A stretch of DNA of 64,000 nucleotides from Panorpa germanica (taxonomy: Eukaryota > Arthropoda > Insecta > Mecoptera > Panorpidae): contig OY783219.1 of assembly GCA_963678705.1 (NCBI GenBank), forward strand, positions 9,672,001-9,736,000, in the 5' to 3' direction. The notes below the pieces were generated by a model. The model saw only the letters and a list, made by a program, of their open reading frames with translations, was not told the DNA's origin and did not search any database. Positions 23,971-36,480 of this stretch are shown piece after piece. Numbering within the stretch: the stretch's first letter is position 1; every line of letters starts with the position of its first letter. The position numbers were made by a program, and so were the translations under genes.

Positions 23971-25359
23971 CTGGCAGTTACCAACCCAACATATTCGAGC
24001 GAGTATTAGCTCCTTACTCAATTGCAAGCTCTGTCAATCCTACAGTAAAAGATATTTAGAATAAGAGCTCTTTCACCTTCTCAAACACAGTAATTCGTAA
24101 ACCAATTAACAAATCCATTACCTAACACACGGCACGGCACACATGGGCTGTGTTCCCCCAGCTAACATAAAACGACTATAAAATTCTTATGCTTTTCATA
24201 TAATATTCTCTTTTATTTTAATTTTTGTTTGCACTTATATCGCGTTAAACTCTGGTCTTTTACAAAAGGTGTGGTAAACTTTTTTGTTGTTTTCTGTTCT
24301 TGTCTGCTAACATGTTATACTGCGGTATCCGCTGTCACATGGCGTGAGGACATTACACCCCAGCGCCTGGAAAAATACCTGACGAATATAAAAATAATAG
24401 AAACACCACCAGATATGTGTACCGCGGTGGTCACATTCAACCCTTCAACCCCTTTCCTACGTCTCTACAGCAATTCACTAAAACAAAAAACAGGAAAATG
24501 AAATAATAAAATTAAAAAAAAATTCATGGTTTTTAAAAAACAGGGGTGGATTACTAGATATGTTAATTAAAAGCTTAAACGACAAAAAAAAATCATTTTA
24601 TGCGTGACTCACACTCACACTGTTAAATTCTATTGTTTAAAAATGTAATACATACGTTTGGGGTTGCTGGGTAATTGACCTTGTGTGTAATCTAAATGAA
24701 TAAATTGTTCTGCTGAAATATAACAAAACGTTTAATGATTTTTTTAATGTATCCAGTTTGAATTATGAGGTTGAGGCTGGGGGCGCTGTGCAGCCGTGGT
24801 AACGTGGGACATTAAATATTGTATAGGTAGTCAAATATTACAATTAATTATTTAAATGAAATTAAGAATTATTTTATTAATTTTCAATAAAAATTGACCG
24901 AAATATTTGTGAATTATTAACTACCGATTTATGTAATAAATTATTACCAATCTTATTATTTATTTTCACCTTTTTATTTGGTTAGTTTTTAGTTATTATG
25001 TGGTCGATTACTTAGTTGAACCGTAACATATACAAGAAAATCTACCCAAATATTAAGAGACATTGTGATGGGACTGATATTGAAAACAGATCGATGTTTA
25101 ATACAAATGCAATTAAAAAAGACTATTGAAAAGTAATAATGCTAATGAAATTTGTAACTTGAAAAATGAAAATAAACCATTTAAAGTTTGTTAGTGAAGT
25201 GATGATTCGGTACAGAATTGAATTGGAAATGATTATCTTGTATAAATGACACTTTATCAGAGATAGCCAAACTGCGACTACTAGGGTTACCTAAATTAAA
25301 AATAATCTGTATTTAAACTTATAGAATATCCGAAGGACCATTAATCGTTCGCAGTGTCG
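23971..25359. other. Gene-free stretch
   Basis: A 90-codon open frame at 24229-24501 begins at TTG and shows no motif I can name. The rest is AT-rich without repeats I could pair. Confidence 0.4.
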
Positions 25360-25935
25360 AATAAAATTCTTAGAGGACTACGATTAACTGAAACTAAAGT
25401 ATTGAGAGATAGGAATAGCTAAGGGAAGAGGGGACATAAGCGCAGGAGAGAATAAGAACTAGAAATATAGAAGTGAATGTCTAAGTATCTAGATAAATGG
25501 TAAGTAATCATACTAAAATGATCGCAAGATTTATATTAGGTAACGAAGAAAGAGGAGGCGCATGTAGCATGTGTGGAAAAGCATCAGTTTAAAAGTAGTT
25601 ATAGTGAGAGGGTTGGTAGAGGAGTGTCTATAGAAACACTGTTGCCAAAAGGAAAATGTAAGCCTCCAATAAAAAAGGAAAAGAACAGGGCAAAGGAATA
25701 CTAAAAAGGAAGGAAAAAATACAAGGAAGCAACGCAGAAGAAGAAATGCAACAAAAAAAAGGCAAGAGAGAGTTATAGTTGTGGTGGAAATGTGAGGAAG
25801 GCAGAGGAGACTTAAGGAATGACTGAAGTATTCAAATAATAGTTAAGTTCATTGCAGATTTAGTTGACTTTATCTTTAATTATGTTAGATTATGGTCACA
25901 AGAAATATAATGGAGACTATAAAGCCTTGTAGATA
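25360..25935 (+). mobile_element. LINE tail, family C, heavily decayed
   Basis: Purine-rich text with the frame MIARFILGNEERGGACSMC followed by a stop. This matches the family A protein (GNEEKGNRYW...CRMCGAED at 40334-40420) with the block between the Gly-Asn-Glu-Glu step and the zinc knuckle shortened. It ends near ACTATAAAGCCTTGTAG, reminiscent of the TGTAAAGCCGAAAGG tail of family A. Confidence 0.5.
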
Positions 25936-26154
25936 AGTATTGACAGATCTCGTTATATACTCGTATATGTATCTTATTTATTTTCCTATCTCAATTTTCT
26001 ATCAAAAGTTGAGCATCATTGATTTGGATAATATTAGCTGAATTGCATCAAAGCACGCAGACCTGGTGAACTGGAACTATCTCTAGAAGACTCCTAGACC
26101 AGACCAGACTAGACCAAGCCCAGTCAGACAGTCAAAGGTGTCGACGGGACTCAC

Positions 26155-26226
26155 CATGATGGCGCGGCGGGCGGGAACGGTGAGGAAATTCTCTCTCTTG
26201 TGCAGTAGCTGATCTAGGGTGCTTCT
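26155..26226 (-). other. Candidate minus-strand exon (72 nt, GC-rich)
   Basis: On the minus strand GCACACGTCTGCAG can act as acceptor and ATCATG|GTGAGT is a consensus-quality donor. They bound 72 nt (24 codons) reading RSTLDQLLHKRENFLTVPAR then RAIM. The segment lies in the most GC-rich patch of its neighbourhood. I cannot assign the peptide to a family, and another frame is also open. The plus strand offers an alternative: a good start context ACCATGATGG at about 26153 and a donor GTGAGG at 26179. Orientation is therefore not settled. Confidence 0.35.
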
Positions 26227-27496
26227 CTGCAGACGTGTGCAATTTAATACATGTTCGTTAGGATGGCATATAACACGGATATTACGTAACGCTGCACTGA
26301 GTGGAATTGACTGCATTTTAGATCAAAGTAATTAAGGGGGAACTTGTACTATTGTATTGTATATTGAACTTAAGAGGCTCGTCTCATTTTCTCATAGCAT
26401 CTTACATATAATACAGAGATATTTAACACGTAATGTACAGAAATTCAGAAGGAAACCTTTACAGGGTTTGTTAAAGATGAGCACTCAGATGAGATAAAAT
26501 CCGCGTTCAAAGTGCGCGATTTCAAACTGTACTTGTGCCTTCCAAGAGAACTGACGGTGAGTGATCGTATCGACGAGTTTGTTTACAAATCAGATATTTT
26601 ATTAACCAACGATTTCTAAGATCTGATTGAACACACAAATCTTACAGGGATGGTCTTCTCCCACACTATCAGAATAGATCTGGGGCCCCATTTTGACTTT
26701 TGCTCACTACTTATATGGAATTTAGAGGAAAAAAAAGAAGTCAAAAACATGCAGATCTCCGCCTCCGTTCAGATTTTAGTGTTGCACTGACACAATCCGA
26801 TCGCCTACAAAGCCCTTTAAACACATTTACATCCATTAGGGTAAATTAAAATAAATTCTCAAAAATAACATAAAACATTTCTATAACTTTCTTAACAATA
26901 AATAAAGTTTTCATAAATAAAATTTCACTCGGAATTTAAATATATGTTGTATCTGTCACATAAATATATGTATGTATACGTATATTTATATATATATACA
27001 TATACATTTTAAACAATTTTAACAATAAATATATTCAAATAAAGAAAAAGTAAAAATATGTAAATAATATTACTATCGAACGAACACAACACGTGAAACG
27101 ATGAAACGAGGAAGTGAACCATTTGGAAAGTAATTTTATTTTTACAATTCATATTTTCCACACATTCTTTACGTTATACATTATAACGTGTGTTATATAG
27201 GAAAGGGGGAAGTGGAGAGAGGGTGGACTAGGAATAAGAAGGTGAGGGAATGTTGCTGTAAAAGTTAGAAACTTGGAAATGTTATCAGTAAGTCAAGTGT
27301 AATGAAGGGAATATACAATTAAAAATGAGCTAACTGTTAGACAAATAATAATGATATTTACACGACTACGTGAATCCATATTACTGTTAAATTATTGAGT
27401 CAGCGCCGTTAATCGCGGGTAGTGCCCTCGAACACTTCGCCAAATGGTTGTTAAATATACGCAGTAGCTCAAGAAAAGCGATACACACAACAACAA
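26227..27496. other. Gene-free stretch
   Basis: AT-rich DNA with a TATATA-rich run near 26940-27005 and a purine-rich block at 27200-27250. No gene recognised. Confidence 0.4.
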
Positions 27497-27690
27497 CTTG
27501 TTTTTCATCAAGACCGTTGTTTTTTAAAACAAAATAAAACTAGGAATTTAGATGAAAATGATTCCAATTTTTATTGTATTTGAAAGAGTAATGTTTGGTG
27601 AGTATGAATGAAGAATGATATCGGACAAATGCCCACCACGACCACGTTGACAGATGTCGATTCTTTTATCAAAATTTGCAACCACTTTTT
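27497..27690. mobile_element. Mariner-type MITE, truncated copy 2
   Basis: Matches the left half of 5981-6398: TGTTTTTTAAAACAAAATAA, AGGAATTTAGATGAAA, ATGATATCGGACAAATG, TTGACAGATGTCGATTCT. The left end is decayed (GTTTTTCATCAAGACC) and similarity stops near 27690, so the right TIR is missing. Confidence 0.7.
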
Positions 27691-27854
27691 GGCAAAATGC
27701 ACCATCCTATCGAAGTGATATCCATATCATCAAGAATATTTTATAAAGTAAGGTTAAGTTACTTTAAATTATGTTGCAGTAAGGTTAGATGAATGTAATA
27801 TGAGGGTAATAGTGTCATAAATAACTAATGTTGATCAAATCATGTAAACACAAA

Positions 27855-28065
27855 AAATGAAAGCAAGTCTTGGAGAGAAGGGGAAGATAGAGCATACAGG
27901 ATGTTTAGAGAGGAGCAGGAAAAGCCAGAGCGCGTGAGGTGTACTTGTGAAGGTTACTTTTGCAACTGAAGAAAAATAGAGTAAGAGAAAAAGAGATGAA
28001 GGGCAGAGATAACGAAGAATGGGGCGATGAACGTAAGAAAGGAAGCAAATAATTGAAATTTAGTT
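27855..28065 (+). pseudogene. Probable LINE tail remnant
   Basis: Purine-rich text with broken frames YRMFREEQEKPERVRCTC and REKEMKGRDNEEWGDERKK, echoing the charged C-terminal tails of the LINEs at 25.4 and 40 kb. No intact zinc knuckle remains. Low confidence. Confidence 0.3.
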
Positions 28066-29504
28066 TAACCTTAGTATTGTAAAATTAATATAATGAGATT
28101 ATCAGGTTGAAAAGACTATATACAAAGAAAGAAAAAAATATATTTGCAGAACTTAGTGATAAAAACACTTTCATGTAAATAAATCTTCGATATAATCGAA
28201 CCAAATATGAGGCTTTGACAGTATTATATATAAAAGATGAAGAGAAAGACGGATAATCTAAAGAAATATTTGAATATGAAGTAGGTACATAAAACATGAT
28301 TGCACGATGATGCATAATGACTACTTCAAGCGGAAGCTGATCCAAAAGTCCATATTCAAAGGAATGGATTGTAAAGAAGGTGGATGTAACATTAAAAGTA
28401 CGTAAAATATCACGTTACTTTGCTATTGTTATATTATCATACTCGTAAATGTCTAAAAGTATAAAATCATATGCGAAACACTTCACGTTCAACTTCACGG
28501 TACGGGGATTTGCGTTTAATGGACCAGTTGTAAGACGTGTGTAGAAAAGGTACTTGTACTTGATACAGATTTAAAATAAACCGTAATTTTAGGAGTAATG
28601 TATATGAATCGTTTATTTTGTCAGTGGCACAAGTCTTTTTTGTATGTTATAAGAAAGATATTTAAGCATAGGTACACACTGCGGATAAATATGTCTTTAA
28701 AGAGGCTTGTCTTGGTCATAGAAAGATTGAGCTAACTCCATTTGAACGTTGTTAAAATAGGTTGTGAACCATAGCTGTATTTATATAAAACTGCACTGTA
28801 TATTAATGAGGTTGGCAAAATCACAAATATCCAATATTATAGAAGTAAGTAACGATTGAAATAATCATTTGTTTCCTTTTAATAATTAAAGAGATTGAAA
28901 ATTACAAAAAATACTTCAGTTCATGACGTCATTGCTTCAACAGCTTCTTCCCCACTACCATTTGCCAAAATTTACAATCACTGTTAAACAAGAGAAGTCC
29001 AAAAGAAATGCAGCATTGAATGTCAAAGTTATAGCACCTGTTATGTTTCAATATAATGTCGTGATACGAAAAGAAAAATACATAACATTACATATTATAT
29101 TCTATTCAGTTCGTGACGTCATCAACTAGAACCGGAAAATTTTATATACCACGCAGTAAAACAAACTTTAAATAGATAATTTAATTTTTTGATATTTAAT
29201 CAAATAAAAACCCCAATACTTAGTATATAATTTCAACAACATGGTACAAACAGATAAAACAAACGCACTTTTTCTAACGTATACACGGCAATAATGTTGT
29301 TTCAGACAACAGCTAGTTTCTAAAGGTCAATTAGTATGTTCAAAAGCCAAAATAGGTTACAACAACTTGCTTTATTAGTTATTGACAGAAAAGAAGCTCC
29401 AAAAATGGTTGTAAACGAATTACAATGTGAATTTGCAAATATAAAAGCTAAGAGAAAGAATATTAATTTTGAAATGCAGCATCCCCTAAAATTACGCATC
29501 CTTA
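28066..29504. other. Gene-free stretch with diverged element T text and two CRE palindromes
   Basis: About 28780-28900 contains diverged pieces resembling an end of element T (CTGTATATTAATGAGGTTGG; CCTTTTAATAATTAAAGAG). CAGTTCATGACGTCATTG (28920) and CAGTTCGTGACGTCATCA (29109) are a spaced direct pair around TGACGTCA. No gene. Confidence 0.4.
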
Positions 29505-29876
29505 GGCCGTCTGCACACGGGTCGACTGATTGTAAACTAGCCGCGCAACGAAATTTCCAACGAAAACGAAAAACGAGCCATATCGTTTCGTGACTCTATA
29601 GAATTTTAAGGGGATTTTATTGTGTCGTATTCTGAGGTATTTGTATGTATGTATGTATTTAAATACTTTTGAAAAGTATTTGTGCACATCTCTATTCATG
29701 ATGTTCATAATCAAAAGCATGTAACGTAATTCCTTGCGACCTAGAAACACAGTCGCTTAAAACCAATTTCAAATCAGTTTTTTTTCATTCTCACTAACAA
29801 CACAGTTGCATTCTCATTCGGTTCGGGCAGATTCGGGGCTCGCGTTTGCAATCAGTCGATCCATGTGCGGACGGCC
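29505..29876. mobile_element. PIF/Harbinger-type MITE with TTA duplication
   Basis: About 33 bp imperfect inverted ends: GGCCGTCTGCACACGGGTCG from 29505, and CCATGTGCGGACGGCC to 29876. The shared CGACTGATTGTAAA/TTTGCAATCAGTCG continues inward. TTA lies directly outside both ends (29502-29504; 29877-29879), the 3 bp target duplication of PIF/Harbinger. The interior is non-coding. Confidence 0.85.
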
Positions 29877-31746
29877 TTACATAACAGATGAGGGATGAGG
29901 GACAAAAATTCGATTCAAACCATAGATAAAGTTTTCTATGTGAAAACTTATCTAAAAATTTATAAATTGTATTTTTGACCTTTGATTAATATCTCTTCTT
30001 TGTTATTACGTATAAATTGAGTGTGTATTATGCTTTTATTATCTGTTGATTACTTATAGAAGAAACATATTCTCTTTATTCAACATTTATAATAATTAGA
30101 AGATCTATATTTTGCAAGATTATTTTCAAGGCAGTACTTTTTATTATTCTAAAAACAAAATATTTGAAAGTGCCTTCATAATGTAACAAAGCTGTACGAC
30201 ACACATACCTACACAAGTGTATGTATGTGCTTGTTAGATAAGTACCTAACATGTAGCCTACACATTTCATGAGAAATAAAAAAAAGCTGAACAAATTCCA
30301 TCTTGAGGCTATTACAGATAATTTTATTTTCGGACAGAAATACTATTTTTTCCTTCTCTCTCTCTTTTTTTTTTGTTCATGGTAAAATCATATTTGCATG
30401 AATAAGGAATTGCTTTTGTAGAGGTTTTACAAAAGGCCAAGTATTAGAGTACATTGGACGAGAATAAACAAAATAAAAAGAAAGATAATATAAAAGTACT
30501 TGTAGTTTAACTAACTAGTGAAGGAGGAGGAATAACTATTATGAGATAACAGCCAATGCACTTTGTAATGCACAAGTAAATGCTGGAAAATCTCTTGTTG
30601 CTTTTTAGAAGGAAAAATCTTTTATATCTATAAAAATATTCTTTTTATAACTAATATTAATTCCGTTAATTTTAAACATTTGTGTAATACTAATTCATTT
30701 CTTATATGATTTAAACACTGAAAGAAAGAAATAACCAAATACTGCAGAGCAGACTGTAAGGTCAGAATAAGAGAGTTGGGTTGCATAGGTAAAGAGTTTG
30801 ACACATGGAAGCAATGAGAAAGGAAAGGGGCGGTTGGATTTTGTTCAAGAAAATGGGACCAGAGCAACCGTAAAACATATGAAAAGGAAATGCAGCGAAA
30901 AAAAAAGAAGAACGGAGAAGTTAGGAACCGGGAGCGAAACGAGGAGTGGTAGAATTTAAAGTATTAGTTACTAAATTATTACTAAAATATAATACTAAAA
31001 ATTATTTACAAACAAACACGATATAACGTCTGTATAACTATTCCTATGTTCTGTGATAGTGTGCAATGGTGCACAACGTGGCAAATTCGCAATTCACAGA
31101 CAACCTTTATAAAAGTTAACATTAGTCCATGGCTCATTAGCGTTTGGCATTATATTTTCCGTACCTATTTTATTATTTTTGGTGAAAACTTTATTAGTTT
31201 TAATATGAAATTCAAATACTAAGAGAGACCCAGAGATCTTTTTTTAATGTTTTTCTTTTCTAACATCTTGTGTTTGATTTATTACGGCAAGGAATTGCTC
31301 TACCTTTTCCATTGCTCTTATTAACATTTTTTTAAATATTTTCACGCGCAATATCACAATCACACAAATAAAATCCACCAACAATTCAAATATAAACATA
31401 CGAAGTAATGCAATGTCAACAAATGACGTTTGTAGGTTATATCAGATTTAAACTAGGGTTCGGGGCGGTTTAACCTTGTGATAACGTTTCTAAAGAAATT
31501 ATGACTACGTTATACTAAGTTTAAATTATGTCGAGTTTATTAGTTAACAATTTTTTTATTATCTGTTATTTATACCTGATATAAATATTTAAAACTGGTT
31601 AATTAGTAAGTATATTTAGTAGAGTTTGGTTTTATTTATTTTAAATTAAGTTAGATGAGATGTAAGAGAGATTTTTTGAGATGTCAGACAGTTTTAAGAA
31701 ATATAATACATATAAAAAATTAACACATAAAATTCTATAAACTCAC
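29877..31746. other. Gene-free stretch
   Basis: No gene. A purine-rich block at 30715-30955 might be a very old LINE tail, but no diagnostic motif survives. Confidence 0.4.
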
Positions 31747-31797
31747 AAGATCAGCTGTTTGCAGCATACATATTTGAAGAAAGTATGGAACACTCAC
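31747..31797 (-). other. Minus-strand microexon or recursive splice site candidate
   Basis: On the minus strand a long pyrimidine tract ending TTTTTCTTTTTCAG is followed directly by GTGAGT, a perfect donor. 51 nt further a second GTGAGT follows CTT. This is the layout of a recursive-splicing exon: acceptor, regenerated donor, then the exon's own donor. If used as an exon it gives 17 codons, VSVPYFLQICMLQTADL, in its only open frame. The sister site at 12761-12795 has the same design and strand. Confidence 0.45.
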
Positions 31798-33780
31798 CTG
31801 AAAAAGAAAAAAAATATTAAAATCAAATTATTTCAAATATCTACAATAAACAAGTATTTCTCTTCGAATCAAATTAATAAGAATACATTAAGTTGCATTG
31901 GATCTCAACAATTAAATTGTTTCTTAAAATGAAACCTTAAAAATTGTCAATCAAATTGTATATTCGTTGTGCACTGGTCAATATTGCTGTTATGCTGCAT
32001 ATTGTATATTGATAATCACTTGTCTACTGTTTTATTCGGTATAATAATTTTAAGTTACTATCCGGTTTTCTTGACCCAATGATTTCACACTCACATGAAT
32101 TTACACGTAGTCATCCCTAAAACCTAGGCGTTCCTAAAATAATTTAATTTAAGACACAACTGATAAGAGTTTAAAGTAAAATGTTGCATTAAATATCAGC
32201 CTAAGTTAGCGCTATTATACTTGTTCAGTAATAAAGACACAGGATTGGGTAAATGGGTTGAGTTATGAGGGGAGTAAAGGGGCACAATATACATATTCAG
32301 AAATTGAGGGAATGAGTATTTGTACAGTTGGAGGAATGGTTATAGTGAGGAGGGGGGGGGACTATTTTAAGAGTGGTGGTTTTGAATTTAAGGGAGGTTT
32401 TATTACTATTGGTCTATTACCTTTGTAAAGTCCACTTTATATACTACAGGTTAGTAATAAAAAATATATGTATACGAATTTGAAATCTAGTAAGTAGGAT
32501 TCTTATGATAAAATTATATAGCAATATGTGTAAAAGCTATAATATTATATGCTACAAATTGTACGCTAGTTTTTATTATGTAAATGTTAAGAATGTTTAT
32601 TTAGAAACTATGCAAATATATAACATTATCATGCATAGATAAAAATAATGAAAAAGCCATAAAATATCAAATAGTGTGTGTGTGTGTTTATATAAATAGT
32701 TATAGGAAATAAAGAAAACCGAATACATAATTACCCGAATTATGGTTATGCTATAACGGAAGGTTAACCTAAAAACAGGATTTATTTGAAAAAGGTATAT
32801 AACAAAACGTATTTGAAAAACGCAGCTTAAGAATTAAGAAGACGTCTCAAAAAATGGGCCAGTGAACTAATATGTAAGGCGGTTCTATTTTTAATTTTAG
32901 ATTCTATTTAGATAAATATCCAAAATGTTGACTAAAATATGCAATGTAAAATTTGAATATTAATTTCTGCGTATGACGTCACAGAAGTAGTAAGTGATAA
33001 CTTGATAGGATTTACGACCCCCCCCCACACATGTACACGTACACATCTCTGTTGTATAAAAGAGATGGCATATCGTCGGTTGTGACATCACACGCAGATT
33101 TAATTGCTATAACTTTGGATCACTGTAATGACTAAAGCGTTAGGAATGTTGCGACTTATTAACAAGTACTTAGATACTTAAGTCCATTGAGATAAACCTA
33201 TACATGGAAATAGTGCCAGAAAGAAAAGTATTTAAATTTACTAAAGGTACGATAATATATCTTCGTTAGTTACTTTTATGTTTTTAGAGTCCGCTAAAAT
33301 ATTAAAATTTTTATTTCATGCAAAAAAGAGGTTGAATTATTATTACGCCAATAGGTGATTCTAGTTTGAATTACGAAAACTAATTCATTATTTCTATTAA
33401 ATACAGTGCGTTCTTCATAACTATGCGCTTTAAATTACTGTTAATATTTTTCAAAATCTAAAATAAATAGAATATAAAAATATACAGGAATTTTACATTT
33501 TACGTCTGTGTAATAATGAGTTCTGAACGCTCTGGGCATTGTTTATAAATTTTCATATTCATATTTCTTTATTATCATATATTTTTAAATATAAACACAT
33601 TTCTAACAAATAATTTGTCTTTCTTTTGTTTATTTTTAATTAAAATTAATGCTAAAACTGTCAAATGCAGAAAATGAAAATATGAAACTAATTATAACCA
33701 TTTCAAAGTACTCTTGCAGTACGGAAGATTCATGTTGTTTTACAGTATAACGTATATTCAGTACTCTCTCGTGAATTATG

Positions 33781-33782
<2 letters not shown>
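31798..33782. other. Gene-free stretch
   Basis: Contains a short GT repeat near 32675, a G-run at 32346-32355, and at 33050-33150 text similar to the hairpin-flanking sequence at 6440-6490 (TATAAAAGAGATGGCA; TTTGGATCACTGTAAT), probably a diverged TE end. TGACGTCA occurs at 32974-32981. Confidence 0.4.

Positions 33783-33854
<72 letters not shown>
33783..33854. repeat. (TA)n microsatellite, about 36 units
   Basis: An uninterrupted TA run of about 72 bp, directly downstream (in minus-strand sense) of the LINE remnant at 33875-34345. It is followed at 33853 by the octamer TACTCGTA. It may have grown from the LINE's simple-repeat tail. Confidence 0.95.
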
Positions 33855-33855
<1 letters not shown>

Positions 33856-33874
33856 TCGTATATTTCCCAGAACT

Positions 33875-34345
33875 TTGAAAGTTATTTTTATCTGTATTAA
33901 AAGTAATGTGAGATGGTGCGTTGACCTAATGCAAAATCTATGTGTTTTTCTATATTATTGTTCATTGGATTTATCATATCAAACTTGTGACGGGTACATT
34001 GAGCATCGAACAATAATATGCTTTACCGTTAGTGGTCTGTTACATTGTTCACATATTGGTTGTGGTTCTGTTTTGAATAAGTGAGTATGAGTAAAATTTG
34101 TATGACCTATTATGAGTCTATTTATTACTACTTCCAGCCCATTTAGTTCGACCGGTAACTCTTGTTTGCAAAGTGATGATTTCACTTCTTCGTTAGATTC
34201 TTCTTCTCATCAACAATTAATTACATTATTTATTTTGTTCTTTAAGTCTGAACATGTTATAGTTGCTTCTTCCGGAATGCTACCTGAATGAATTGCTTCT
34301 TTAGCATAATTATCACTAAAAGGAACTTGATTCCAAAGAGCACAT
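33875..34345 (-). pseudogene. LINE C-terminus (RNase-H-bearing type), copy 2
   Basis: The minus strand first reads YAKEAIHSGSIPEEATITC in one frame, the exit of the RNase H domain. A stop and a shift follow, then INRLIIGHTNFTHTHLFKTE and the zinc knuckle CEQCNRPLTVKHIIVRC. This is the same domain order as at 1735-2040, but the sequences differ enough to be separate subfamilies. Reverse transcriptase and endonuclease are absent. The element's 3' side abuts the TA repeat. Confidence 0.75.
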
Positions 34346-36217
34346 TTTAGTTATTGTTTCCGTTATTCCACTAATTCCATTATTAGATGATCTCTATTAT
34401 AAGGTACGGCCCGAAGGGCCTGCGAAAAATGCTATCACGTAGAGTGACAAAATAGTTGTACCTATATATTTACAAAGTAATATTTGCTCTATTTTGCTTC
34501 TAGGGGGGCTTAAACCGTTAAAGAGAAGTACTTACTTCTCATTAATTTTACAGTACATTATTGTAAGGCGGAGCGAAAAATTATGGCTAATCTTAAAAAC
34601 AGAGTGAGTGGATAAATTTCTCTCAAATCGGCATTGACCTTACTGACGTTTACGCAATTTCATCGAGAATTTCATTATGCAATGTAGTACGATTTTATAT
34701 AATCGTTTTGTTTAATTTTTGTGATACTTATGATATTTTTAACTTCAAAGATAGACAACGAGTAATTTTAACTAGCATAATTCTTAAAAATGATGAGAGC
34801 CCTATCGTAAACCAATCTGACATTTTTGTTTATGACATAATGCAGTTTAAAGCTTGCTGTATTTAAGTAAGAGCACTTTAAAGAAGTTTTAAGAAGTGAT
34901 AAATTGTTCGTGAAGATACAGTATGAGATTGTACAATTTTATTACCTTTTAAAACATCATAAAAGTAAGTTTTATTCTTGTTTTATCATATTGCAGTTTA
35001 TATGTTAATAACAATGCAGAAAAAAATACTTTTATATACAAAATATTATAATCTAACCATTAAAAATGAGCAATTTATTGACGGTCGCGTCATAAACCTT
35101 CAAACGTTATCAAAAAACCGTTAATGATGTATTATTATATCATTTCTGTTATCAGTTATCGTTTTATATGAGATACCGCACCACTGCTATTAAATTTTAA
35201 TATAAATGTAGTACGGCCTACGGTTAGGGCTGTTAACAACTCATGTCGCTTTCTTTTACTACGACAGGTAGTCACTAGCGCCGCTAGCGGTTACGATAGA
35301 TACTATAAATAATGTAACTCTTAATAAATGTGTATTATCTACGTATTACAGATATGTTTTACGATGCTATTATTCGAAGGGAACAAGAGAGGTGGTAGAT
35401 AGCTTTAGCAGCTTGAAACTTGGGTCGTCCTTCGTCCTAGCTTGGGTTAGTACTTTCCTTTTTTTATATTCGATGACCCCTAGTTTTGCACCCGGTGTTT
35501 ATGGTCTTAGCGACATAGATTTTAGTGGTAAGACTTACTTCGTGTGGTTTATATCGACCGAAGAACCGTAGTGTCCTCCGCCGTAGCCCATAACCCATCT
35601 GGCAGTAGGTCAGTTCATAATATTGTACTATAAAACCCTCTTTGGAGGTATAGAGGGTTGATTTTCTTAGAAATTTACTAGGGAAATACTAATATTACTA
35701 GTTTTATTTGTTTGTGGCCAAGTAATTGTATGTTTAATGCTTATTGTGGCAGTTTCACCAGTTGGGACCTACTTTACTCAAGCTGTTATAGCATGTAGTT
35801 ATATGTGTATATACGCGTTTATACCTTGAGGAATTGAAACTGTTATGCAGACGTATATTTAAAGTGCATTGAGGGGATTCAGGTGTTTTGATAAATACGT
35901 CGAAACCTTTTAATCATTTTTTGTTTTAATTCATATAACGTATCTATTTCCGATGCACTTTTTGTAATGGCTTGGTTTTACACCGCTGCTTAATAAGTTC
36001 TTGCCGTTAGTCCTTAGATTCATTGCTTACAGTTCCTTTATTCCTCACTTACTGTTCAGTATTGCGTGGATCGAAGCAAACTTATTTTTATATAATTTTT
36101 AATTTAAATGAATATTATTGAAAATAATCGCAAATTAAAATACCGGTTTTATTAAATTGATACTGTTTTAACACTGTTTACAGAATATTTATAATTGTTC
36201 GCAAGAGAAAAGAAATT
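34346..36217. other. Gene-free stretch with a GC-richer segment
   Basis: A short hairpin GGCCCGAAGGGCC lies at 34408-34420. 35370-35640 is less AT-rich than its surroundings and has a plus frame with SFAPGVYGLSDIDFSGKTYF, but it is interrupted and I do not recognise it. No gene is called. Confidence 0.4.
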
Positions 36218-36480
36218 CCCCAGTAAACATTTGGAGAAGTGTCCCTTTTTATGACGTTTCTATCACTATTTCACTTCAATTATAGTTCGCATCAACTTTA
36301 TCTTCATTTGTATTCCGACAGGTGGAGTGGTTACGTCATCTGTAGCCGATAAAACAGTCATTTAGTCATTTCCTATGAACGATTGTGAGAAACTGAACAA
36401 TAAATGAACTCTTTCATGACAAAAAAATCATACGCATCTCCAGTGTTCCAATACACAACTGTTCCAAAATGATTACTGGG
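36218..36480. mobile_element. MITE family M, copy 3 (best preserved)
   Basis: CCCAGTAAACATTTGGA (from 36218) and TCCAAAATGATTACTGGG (to 36480) form an inverted repeat with a single-base gap and two mismatches. The 263 bp interior matches copies at 13440 and 17494. No clear target duplication is seen, so the superfamily is unassigned. Confidence 0.8.

Noticed and set aside
24229-24501. 90-codon frame with a hydrophobic start resembling a signal peptide
   Set aside because: It starts at TTG rather than ATG, has no known motif or splice support, and the hydrophobic run follows from T-rich DNA.
35370-35900. GC-richer block with hydrophobic plus-strand text
   Set aside because: Interrupted by several stops and lacking any recognisable family motif; not called a gene.
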